This document shows, in pieces, positions 1 to 4,964 of a stretch of 5,161 bases of DNA. The stretch's first letter is position 1; the number at the start of each line of letters is the position of its first letter. The translations under genes were made by a program, and so were the position numbers. Origin of the DNA: an uncultured Pseudomonadota bacterium (GTDB taxonomy: Bacteria; Lernaellota; Lernaellaia; Lernaellales; Lernaellaceae); assembly GCA_937967875.1 (NCBI GenBank), contig CALBTQ010000861.1, positions 1-5,161 of the forward strand. Direction: 5' to 3'. The notes beneath the pieces were generated by a model. That model had not been told where the DNA came from, did no database searches, and was given only the letters and a program-made list of their open reading frames with translations.

Positions 1-53
1 CCGCGACCCTCAGCTTGGAAGGCTGATGCTCTAGCCAACTGAGCTACTCCCGC
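1..53 (-). tRNA. tRNA-Gly (anticodon TCC), partial at left edge
   Basis: On the minus strand the sequence opens with GCGGGAG (5' acceptor strand), followed by a D arm (AGCTCAGTTGGCTAGAGC). The anticodon arm has stem TCAGC/GCTGA around loop CTTCCAA, giving anticodon TCC, glycine. About 20 nt are missing beyond position 1: the T arm and the 3' acceptor strand. The anticodon arm is the same as in E. coli glyT. It is the third tRNA of the cluster read from the promoter at 416-443, and no separate promoter is seen in the 130-nt spacer before it. Confidence 0.95.
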
Positions 54-142
54 TTAAGTTGCCGGCACGTGATGGGTCCTGGAGGTAGCAAACCGCGGCT
101 CACGCCCGAAAAACCGCGTCCCTCCGTTGAATTGCTTCACAT

Positions 143-165
143 GCGGCCCGACCGAATCGGGTCGC
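143..165 (-). other. hairpin in the spacer between tRNA-Tyr and tRNA-Gly
   Basis: The 130-nt spacer between the tRNA-Tyr and tRNA-Gly genes (54-183) has no coding sequence. It contains an inverted repeat with arms at 143-151 and 157-165 and a 5-nt loop. In the minus-strand transcript this is a nine-pair stem with one A-C mismatch. No T tract follows it on the minus strand, so it does not look like a terminator. A role in processing the polycistronic tRNA precursor is an inference. Confidence 0.4.
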
Positions 166-183
166 GTAGGCGCGAAATCACTT

Positions 184-266
184 TGGCGAGAGGTGGATTC
201 GAACCACCGTAGGCGTCCGCCAGCGGATTTACAGTCCGCCCCCTTTGGCCACTCGGGTATCTCGCC
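184..266 (-). tRNA. tRNA-Tyr (anticodon GTA)
   Basis: This is a complete 83-nt class II tRNA with a long variable arm, as expected for bacterial tRNA-Tyr. The acceptor strands are GGCGAGA (260-266) and TCTCGCC (185-191), with discriminator A at 184. The anticodon stem GCGGA/TCCGC surrounds loop CTGTAAA, giving anticodon GTA. The T arm is GGTGG-TTCGAAT-CCACC. The genomic sequence after the discriminator is AAG, so the 3' CCA is not encoded and must be added by the CCA-adding enzyme. It lies 39 nt downstream of tRNA-Thr in the same direction and is probably cotranscribed with it. Confidence 0.97.
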
Positions 267-305
267 GTAAAATACCGAACAGTAGATTGCAAAAGAACGT
301 CTCAA

Positions 306-381
306 TGGAGCTGGCGAAGGGACTTGAACCCACAACCTGCGCATTACAAGTGCGCTGCTCTACCAATTGAGCTACGCCAGC
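306..381 (-). tRNA. tRNA-Thr (anticodon TGT), with encoded CCA
   Basis: This is a complete 76-nt tRNA. The acceptor strands GCTGGCG (375-381) and CGCCAGC (310-316) pair perfectly, the discriminator is T (309), and CCA is encoded (306-308). The D arm reads AGCTCAATTGGTAGAGC. The anticodon stem GCGCA/TGCGC encloses loop CTTGTAA, giving anticodon TGT, threonine. The T loop is TTCAAGT. It is the first gene after the promoter at 416-443, about 30 nt past the expected start site, and leads a Thr-Tyr-Gly cluster as in the E. coli tufB operon. Confidence 0.97.
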
Positions 382-415
382 GCATACCTTCCCCGCTCAG
401 TCCGAGGGAAGCGCA

Positions 416-443
416 ATTATATGTAAGCGAAGTTGCTTGTCAA
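416..443 (-). promoter_or_regulatory. consensus sigma-70-type promoter of the tRNA operon
   Basis: On the minus strand a perfect -35 box TTGACA (438-443) and a perfect -10 box TATAAT (416-421) are 16 bp apart. Transcription should start near 408-410, about 30 nt before tRNA-Thr. Upstream of the -35 box are A tracts (minus strand) at 448-453 and 464-468, which could act as an UP element. The bases after the -10 box (TGCGCTTCCC) form a GC-rich discriminator, a feature of stable-RNA promoters under stringent control. Regulation by ppGpp is inferred, not shown. The promoter lies just past the stop codon of the preceding phosphoesterase gene, with no clear terminator between them, so some read-through from that operon is possible. 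Confidence 0.9.
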
Positions 444-484
444 GCCCTTTTTTCACACTCTTGTTTTTCAATCATTTCGGTCAC

Positions 485-1216
485 TTATATTCCCCGCCGC
501 AAACGCGCGGCCAAAATTTCGCCATAAGGTAACTTGACGGCCTTTTCCACTGTTTTATCGACATCATACGGCGCAATGCGAAATTTCACAGTGTCGTCTT
601 CGAAAAGAACATACGGCGCCCCGACGATTCCGTCGCGCGGCTGGCCGGAACCACCCGGATTTATTAGGAAAAACTGCTCGATGGACACGTCAATGTCGTC
701 TTCCTGCGAATAGAGCACCTCGTCGCCCTCGATCAGCGTGAACGCGGCGCGGCGGTGGGTATGGCCGAAAAAGACGATCCGCACGCTGGCCAGTTCGCGC
801 ATCAGCGTGAAATTCGAGCGAATCGCCACCTTGGACATCAGGTATTCGTCGCGATCCCGCAACGATCCGTGTACCCCGCAGCATTCGCTTTGAAATTCGA
901 TCTTGGTCGGCAGCGAGGCCAGCCAGTTACGGCTTTCCGGCGAAAGGCGCTCGTGGGTCCAGCGGATCACCTCCGAGGCGATGGGGTTGAAGCCGGTCGG
1001 GCCTTCCATGCCGCTGGCCACCGCATCGTGGTTGCCCTGGATGCACAGCACGTTGCGTTCGCGAATCAGCCGCACGCAGGCTTCCGGGTCGGCGTAATAT
1101 CCGACCACGTCGCCCAGGCAGATGATGCGGCCGACCTTCAGCGCCGCCGTTTCCGCCAGAATGGCCTGCAGCGCCTCAAGATTGGCGTGGATGTCCGAAA
1201 AGATAACGGTTCGCAC
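485..1216 (-). CDS. YfcE-like calcineurin-type metallophosphoesterase
   Basis: This 243-aa protein belongs to the calcineurin-like phosphoesterase superfamily, most like the YfcE/MJ0936 branch, which hydrolyses phosphodiesters with two metal ions. The expected motifs appear in order: SDIHAN (D8, H10), GD at 35-36, GNHD at 61-64, a histidine in GVHGS (H116), and GHTH at 151-154. The family tail NPGGSGQPRD lies at 186-195. All metal ligands appear intact, so it should be active. There is no signal peptide, so it is probably cytoplasmic. The start is GTG, chosen because the protein then opens with the family's usual MxxxxxSDIHxN; the ribosome site is weak. It is the last gene of the five-gene operon, 6 nt after the GNAT stop codon. 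The natural substrate cannot be told from sequence. Confidence 0.93.
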   Translation of the reverse strand: MRTVIFSDIHANLEALQAILAETAALKVGRIICLGDVVGYYADPEACVRLIRERNVLCIQGNHDAVASGMEGPTGFNPIASEVIRWTHERLSPESRNWLASLPTKIEFQSECCGVHGSLRDRDEYLMSKVAIRSNFTLMRELASVRIVFFGHTHRRAAFTLIEGDEVLYSQEDDIDVSIEQFFLINPGGSGQPRDGIVGAPYVLFEDDTVKFRIAPYDVDKTVEKAVKLPYGEILAARLRRGI

Positions 1217-1222
1217 CTGCCG

Positions 1223-1681
1223 TCACTCGTCATGTTGGAGTTGCTTGACCATCAACAACGCATCGATCTCGTTTCCGTAATAGCCGGGCAGAACGCCCAC
1301 CGGCCGATAGCCCCTTTGCTCGTACAAACAGCGCGCCGCGTAATGGGGCGTGTACAGATGCAAATAGATGCGCCCCACTCCCCGCTCGCGGACTTCGCTT
1401 TCCGCCTTTTCCATCAGGGCCGAGCCGATGCCGCGCCGGCGGCAATCGGGATCGACGTCCAGCGTGATGATCAGCGCGTGGTTGTTGGCCTGATCCAAGT
1501 CGGCCGCCACGAAGCCCACCATCCGGCCGCGATGTTCGGCGATCCAGTACACCGGCGCCATTTCGCTCAGCTCGACGAAGCCGTCTTCATCGTAGGCCAC
1601 TTCCGGCGGAAAACATTCATGATCCAATTGATGGCAGGCCGGAGCATCCTCCGGTCGCGCTTGTCGCAATTCGACTTTCAC
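1223..1681 (-). CDS. RimI-like GNAT family N-acetyltransferase
   Basis: This 152-aa single-domain protein of the GNAT superfamily transfers an acetyl group from acetyl-CoA to an amine. Acetyl-CoA motif A is clear: LDVDPDCRRRGIGSALM at 74-90, with the pyrophosphate-binding loop RRxGIG at 82-86. Motif B follows as LYEQRGYRPVGV (119-130). The ending PGYYGNEIDALLMVK resembles RimI, which acetylates the N-terminus of ribosomal protein S18, but other targets are equally possible. The length is normal for the family. The start is GTG and overlaps the stop of the upstream ClpX-like gene by 4 bp (GTGA, 1678-1681), so translation is probably coupled. An AGGA motif lies about 10 nt upstream of the start. 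No membrane segment is present. Confidence 0.92.
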   Translation of the reverse strand: MKVELRQARPEDAPACHQLDHECFPPEVAYDEDGFVELSEMAPVYWIAEHRGRMVGFVAADLDQANNHALIITLDVDPDCRRRGIGSALMEKAESEVRERGVGRIYLHLYTPHYAARCLYEQRGYRPVGVLPGYYGNEIDALLMVKQLQHDE

Positions 1682-2700
1682 CGCAAATGATTCCTAACGT
1701 ATTGCGCGTCGATCACCACGTGTTGCCCCGTTCGCTCCGGGGCATGAAACGACAGATCGGCGAAGGTTTCCTCCATTATCGCCCTCAGGCCGCGCGCGCC
1801 CAATTTCCGCCGTCGCGTCTCGGCGACGACGGCCCGCCGGCCGTCCTCGGTCAACTCCAGGGTGATGCGTTCCGGCGTGAACAGCTCCTGCATCTCGCGC
1901 CAGATGGCGTCGGGCGGATCGGTCAGGATGCGGCCCAGTTCATCGTCGCTGAGTTCATCCAGTTCCATCACCACCGGCAGACGGCCGAGCAGTTCGGCGA
2001 TCAAACCGTATTCTTCCAATTCTTGGGTGGTGACCTTTTCGCGCCCGGCCCCCGTCTTCCGCCCCAGGTAACCGATGTCGTTCTTATACCGCCCTTTGCC
2101 CAGGTCCGAAAAGGTCCCCGCGCAAATAAATAGAATATTTGTTACGTCGACCAAAACGAAGTCGTGCTTGGCCCAATGCTGGGTCACGTTGAGCGGCACG
2201 AAAATTTCGTTGGCCTCCAGCAGCTTGAGAATCGCCTGCTGCACGCCCTCGCCGCCAATGTCCCGCGCGCCCGCGCCGGTGCGGGCCCATTGCGCGCGAC
2301 GGGCGATCTTGTCGATCTCGTCGACGAACACGATGCCGCGCTGCGTGGCCTCCAAATCGCCTTCGGTCTGGAAAAGCAACTCGGCGATCATCACCTCGGC
2401 GTCTTTGCCGTAATAGCCCGCCTCGGTGTACTCGGTGGCGTTGACCACCGACATGGGCACCTGCAACACGCGCGCGAGTTGACGGGCCAGATGCGTTTTG
2501 CCCGAGCCGGTGGGGCCGATCAGCAACATGTTGGATTTGCGCAGCAGCGTGCCCGGACCGGCCGCGACGCGCTTGAGATGATTGTACGCGGCGACGGCCA
2601 CCGCGCGCTTGGCGGCGTCCTGGCCGATGACGTAGCGATCCAGCTCCGCGTAGATCTCACGCGGCGTTTGGATCGTAAACTCGTTGGATCGTTCGACCAT
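1678..2700 (-). CDS. ClpX-like AAA+ ATPase lacking the N-terminal zinc domain
   Basis: This 340-aa AAA+ unfoldase of the ClpX type starts directly at the ClpX core signature TPREIYAELDRYVIGQ (12-27). Walker A is GPTGSGKT (62-69), Walker B VFVDEID (124-130), pore loop 1 GYYG (95-98), arginine finger in LGRLPVV (R240), and sensor 2 GARGLR (301-306). Canonical ClpX is about 420 aa; this protein lacks the roughly 60-residue C4 zinc-binding domain that binds adaptors and substrates, and it has a short C-terminus. The usual ClpX pore loop is GYVG, the ClpP-docking loop IGF is IGY here (209-211), and the RKH substrate loop is not recognisable (about 172-180). The ATPase core looks active; whether it works with ClpP is open. 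The start is ATG, 5 nt after the stop of the preceding gene, with no good ribosome site, which suggests coupled translation. It may be a paralogue of a standard ClpX elsewhere. Confidence 0.9.
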   Translation of the reverse strand: MVERSNEFTIQTPREIYAELDRYVIGQDAAKRAVAVAAYNHLKRVAAGPGTLLRKSNMLLIGPTGSGKTHLARQLARVLQVPMSVVNATEYTEAGYYGKDAEVMIAELLFQTEGDLEATQRGIVFVDEIDKIARRAQWARTGAGARDIGGEGVQQAILKLLEANEIFVPLNVTQHWAKHDFVLVDVTNILFICAGTFSDLGKGRYKNDIGYLGRKTGAGREKVTTQELEEYGLIAELLGRLPVVMELDELSDDELGRILTDPPDAIWREMQELFTPERITLELTEDGRRAVVAETRRRKLGARGLRAIMEETFADLSFHAPERTGQHVVIDAQYVRNHLR

Positions 2701-2705
2701 CGTCG

Positions 2706-3104
2706 CTACATTTTGTTTAAAAAGTCTTCCAAACCGTCTTCGTCCAACGCCGGGGTCGGCGTCGGTTTGGGTTTGGGTTTGGGTTTGGGTTTGGGCGTCG
2801 GCGTCGGTTTGGGCTCCGGCGTGGGTTCCGGCGTGGGTTCCGGCGTCGGCTCGACGACCTCTTCCGGCGTCGCTTCCGGCGTCGCTTCCGGCGTCATTTC
2901 TCCCAGCGCCCGTCGTTGCGCTTCTTCCTCTTTAAAATGTTGGTCGATCGCCACCCCGATCTCGTCGGCGGTTTCCACCGCCTTTTTCGGGCCGACCGGC
3001 CGCCAGTCATAGCGATATATTCCGATGGCCAGCACCACGGCGACCACCGCCGCCAGCAGCGCCACGCGCCACAACACGGCCAACGGAATGTTGCGCGGCA
3101 TCAT
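2706..3104 (-). CDS. small membrane protein with TonB-like EP/KP repeats
   Basis: This is a 132-aa protein of unknown function. One hydrophobic segment lies at about 14-30 after a basic N-terminus (R4, R13). A short charged helix-prone part follows (about 40-68), then a proline-rich stretch at 71-119: TPEA repeats, TPEP repeats, then KP repeats. The tail DEDGLEDFLNKM is acidic. E. coli TonB has the same order (N-terminal anchor, EP repeats, KP repeats), but the TonB C-terminal domain is absent and there is no room for it before the next gene. By analogy the proline-rich part may be a stiff rod in the periplasm; charges flank both sides of the membrane segment, so topology is uncertain. The start overlaps the preceding stop by 4 bp (ATGA); AGGAGG lies 10 nt upstream. 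A second ATG follows at once (3099-3101). Confidence 0.8.
   Translation of the reverse strand: MMPRNIPLAVLWRVALLAAVVAVVLAIGIYRYDWRPVGPKKAVETADEIGVAIDQHFKEEEAQRRALGEMTPEATPEATPEEVVEPTPEPTPEPTPEPKPTPTPKPKPKPKPKPTPTPALDEDGLEDFLNKM
2764..2793 (+). repeat. tandem hexanucleotide (GGTTTG)x5 inside the small membrane protein gene
   Basis: Five perfect copies of GGTTTG occur in a row on the plus strand. On the coding (minus) strand they read as alternating Pro and Lys codons and make the KP block. Because the unit is 6 bp, gain or loss of copies by slippage would keep the reading frame and change only the rod length. One further GGTTTG-like copy lies nearby at about 2806-2811. Confidence 0.9.
2815..2896 (+). 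repeat. 12-bp tandem repeats encoding TPEP and TPEA units
   Basis: Two related blocks of 12-bp units share TCCGGCGT. Block one is TCCGGCGTGGGT at 2815-2826 and 2827-2838, with a partial copy from 2839. Block two is TCCGGCGTCGCT at 2863-2874 and 2875-2886, with a partial copy at 2887-2896. On the coding strand they give TPEP and TPEA. The near-identical codons in each unit point to recent duplication rather than selection on protein sequence alone. Confidence 0.85.
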
Positions 3105-3730
3105 TCGCCTTCGTCCTCCTGCGCCAACACCAGATCGAGAAAATTCAACTGTTGCCGGTCGACGCTCTGTCGTTTGGTCGTCTCCGGCGATTTCTCCGCC
3201 GCCGCTTCGCGCTCGGCCTTGCGCGCCAGCCGGGCCATTTCCTTAAAGACGTTCGAACTCTTGACCATCGCCAGCACCTGAAACACAGTCGCGTTGCCCA
3301 AGTCGTCCGCGTTCACCTCGGCCAGCGCCCGCGCCAGGATGTCCTCGAGGTACACCACGCCAATGCCCATCTCGGTCAGCTCGGCCTCGGCCTCGGCGGC
3401 CAGCGACGGACTGCGCTTCGAATAAAAGAGCACCTTCTCCGGCGGCTGCGCCAACGCGAAGCGCTGTTGCGCGACGGCGAGCAATTTGTCATCGAACGCG
3501 CGATCAAGCAAGCCGCGATCGGTCTGCAAATGATTGCGGATCAGACTGGGCGTCAGATACGCGCCGCCGTGCCACCAGCCGCGCACCACGCCGAACACCG
3601 CGGCCGATGCACCCGCGCCCATCTGCATGCCGAACACGTCCACCGTGCCCGCGCCGCCCAGGTCCACCTCGATCGCCGCCAGATACGCCTCGCGCTCCAA
3701 GTGCCACTTGGCCAATTGCCGATCGAACAT
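3101..3730 (-). CDS. unrecognised 209-aa protein, first gene of the operon
   Basis: I do not recognise this family. It has no signal peptide or membrane segment and is probably cytoplasmic. The N-terminal half is helix (1-20), then VDLGGAGTVDVFGMQ (22-36), which looks like two beta strands, then a glycine/alanine-rich stretch with GWWHGGAY (51-58). KVLFYSKRS (99-107) looks like a buried strand ending in charge, and GIGVVYLEDILARAL (122-136) like a strand followed by a helix. The order helix, strand with D31, strand ending in K105, strand-helix recalls a PD-(D/E)xK nuclease fold with the catalytic Glu lost; this is a weak guess. The C-terminus (165-209) is charged and ends in LNFLDLVLAQEDEGE, which could be a binding peptide. 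The start is ATG with a strong site, GGGAGGG, 4 nt upstream. Its stop overlaps the next start by 4 bp. Confidence 0.82.
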   Translation of the reverse strand: MFDRQLAKWHLEREAYLAAIEVDLGGAGTVDVFGMQMGAGASAAVFGVVRGWWHGGAYLTPSLIRNHLQTDRGLLDRAFDDKLLAVAQQRFALAQPPEKVLFYSKRSPSLAAEAEAELTEMGIGVVYLEDILARALAEVNADDLGNATVFQVLAMVKSSNVFKEMARLARKAEREAAAEKSPETTKRQSVDRQQLNFLDLVLAQEDEGE

Positions 3731-3754
3731 CTTTCCCTCCCGGATGCTCTGTGC

Positions 3755-3783
3755 ATCGTAGCTTTCCGGGCGGCGGCGATCAA
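3755..3783 (-). promoter_or_regulatory. candidate promoter of the five-gene operon
   Basis: On the minus strand a -35-like TTGATC (3778-3783) and a -10-like TACGAT (3755-3760) are 17 bp apart, each matching the consensus at four of six positions. The pair lies about 25 nt upstream of the ATG of the 209-aa protein gene, inside the divergent intergenic region where the operon promoter should be. The match is only moderate. Confidence 0.4.
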
Positions 3784-3835
3784 GTAACCCTTGCCTTTAT
3801 GGACAAATCGTTGCATCGTACGGCCTTCGGACAGC

Positions 3836-3843
3836 AAAGGAGG
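3836..3843 (+). promoter_or_regulatory. strong ribosome binding site of sppA
   Basis: AAAGGAGG ends 5 nt before the ATG at 3849. It is close to the ideal anti-Shine-Dalgarno complement and fixes the sppA start, which also gives a complete lipoprotein signal peptide. Confidence 0.85.
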
Positions 3844-3848
3844 AATCG

Positions 3849-4841
3849 ATGTTCCGTCGCACACTGCTTCTCACCCTGGCCCTGAGTATTTTCCTGCTGG
3901 CCACCGGATGCTTTTCCAACAACAACGTCAGCCTGTGGCCCGAAATCGACGACGAACTGACCACCATGATGGTCAGAAAGCCCCTGGACGACTCCGAGAA
4001 CCGCATCCTGCTGCTGGACATCGAAGGCGTCATCAGCGAATACGGCAACTCGTCGCTCTTTTACGATCTCGAAGCGACCACGACGCTCGTGCGCAAAAAG
4101 CTGGAAAAAGCGCAGCGCGACGAACGCATCAAAGCCATCGTCTTGCGCGTCAACTCCCCCGGCGGCACAGTGACCGCCAGCGACATCGTCTATCGTGAAA
4201 TTCTCAAGTACAAGAAAACCGCCAAGGTGCCCATCGTCGCCGAAATCATGGGCGTGGGTGCGTCCGGCGGCTATTACGTTTCCTGCTCGGCCGACAAGAT
4301 CATGTCGCACCCGACGGCGATCAACGGCTCGATCGGCGTGATCATGCACAGCTTCGGCTTCGCCGGTCTGTTCGAAAAAATCGGCATGGAAAGCCGGGTG
4401 GTCAAATCCGGCAAACTCAAAGACATGGGCAATCCCTTCAACGAAATGACCGACGACGAACGCGCCGTGCTGCAGAAGATCGTCGACACCAGTTACGAGC
4501 GCTTCCTCGAAGTGGTCGCCACCGCACGGCCGCAGATGACCAAAGAGCAGATCCGCGCCGCCGCCGACGGGCGCATCATGACCGCCGCCGAGGCGCAGGA
4601 GCTGGGCCTGATCGACAAACTCGGCGATCTGGAAGACGCGATCGATGAGGCGATGACCATGGCCAACATCCGCGACGCCGGTGTGATCCTCTACACCACC
4701 AGCAAAAAGCCGGACCAGAACATCTTCAGCGCCACCTCGGCCCAGGCCCCGGAGATCAACCTCAACCCGATGGGCGTCGACTTCGAAACGCTCGTCGACC
4801 TGAGCCGCCCGCGCATGTATTACATGTGGATGGGGTACTGA
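3849..4841 (+). CDS. sppA: signal peptide peptidase SppA, 36K type, predicted lipoprotein (S49)
   Basis: This 330-aa serine protease of family S49 cuts remnant signal peptides in the membrane. The N-terminus is a lipoprotein signal: basic MFRR, hydrophobic 6-18, then lipobox ATGC with Cys21, so signal peptidase II should cleave before Cys21. The oxyanion region NSPGG lies at 102-106. The nucleophile is Ser139 in GVGASGGYYVS, and the general base is Lys191 in SGKLKD. Their 52-residue spacing equals that of B. subtilis SppA (Ser147/Lys199). The helix-rich C-terminal part contains GRIMTAAEAQELGLIDKLGD (241-260), typical of the family. The length fits the short single-domain form, which works as a ring oligomer, not the 67K E. 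coli form. The gene is divergent from the five-gene operon and ends at its own terminator. Confidence 0.96.
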   Translation: MFRRTLLLTLALSIFLLATGCFSNNNVSLWPEIDDELTTMMVRKPLDDSENRILLLDIEGVISEYGNSSLFYDLEATTTLVRKKLEKAQRDERIKAIVLRVNSPGGTVTASDIVYREILKYKKTAKVPIVAEIMGVGASGGYYVSCSADKIMSHPTAINGSIGVIMHSFGFAGLFEKIGMESRVVKSGKLKDMGNPFNEMTDDERAVLQKIVDTSYERFLEVVATARPQMTKEQIRAAADGRIMTAAEAQELGLIDKLGDLEDAIDEAMTMANIRDAGVILYTTSKKPDQNIFSATSAQAPEINLNPMGVDFETLVDLSRPRMYYMWMGY

Positions 4842-4863
4842 GAGAATTGACGAGAACCGCACG

Positions 4864-4898
4864 ACCGGCCGGCGAGCGATCGCCGGTCGGTTTTTTTT
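4864..4898 (+). terminator. intrinsic terminator of sppA
   Basis: A 12-bp stem (4864-4875 with 4880-4891, one G-U pair) closes on a GCGA loop of the stable GNRA type and is followed by eight T residues (4891-4898). It lies 22 nt after the sppA stop codon. The minus strand has no T tract on its side, so it should work in one direction only. Confidence 0.95.
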
Positions 4899-4923
4899 AT
4901 GCCAGCGTCAGCCCCGCCAGCCA

Positions 4924-4942
4924 CAGGGCGTAGCCGGCCCTG
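4924..4942 (+). repeat. small inverted repeat CAGGGC/GCCCTG before the repeat cluster
   Basis: CAGGGC (4924-4929) and GCCCTG (4937-4942) can form a 6-bp stem with a 7-nt loop. The same AGGGC...GCCCT theme returns at 5075-5088 inside the cluster, so both hairpins are probably parts of one interspersed repeat family. Confidence 0.5.
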
Positions 4943-4964
4943 ACTTCCGAATTGGGACACCTGG

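Noticed and set aside
54..527. Short open frames over the tRNA cluster on both strands
   Set aside because: They run through the tRNA genes and have no ribosome site or similarity to known proteins.
755..1690. 311-codon open frame on the plus strand opposite the phosphoesterase and GNAT genes
   Set aside because: It is antisense to two clear enzyme genes and its translation is rich in His, Arg, Gln and Ala with no recognisable motif, a typical shadow frame.
2764..2793. Telomere-like GGTTTG array
   Set aside because: It lies in frame inside a coding gene and encodes the KP block; there is no other sign of a replicon end.
2164..3012. 282-codon plus-strand open frame with GVGLGLG repeats
   Set aside because: The repeats are only the complement of the TPEP/KP repeats of the minus-strand gene, and the frame crosses two well-supported minus-strand genes.
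3791..3819. Plus-strand sppA promoter from TTGCCT and CATCGT, 17 bp apart
   Set aside because: The -10 match is only three of six, too weak to call. The sppA promoter remains unidentified in 3731-3835.
3780..4862. Long open frame of 360 codons on the minus strand opposite sppA
   Set aside because: It is longer than sppA but lies wholly antisense to it. Its translation is rich in His, Asp, Gly, Val and Phe with no domain, as expected from the complement of a GC-rich gene. SppA has a strong ribosome site and full catalytic motifs.
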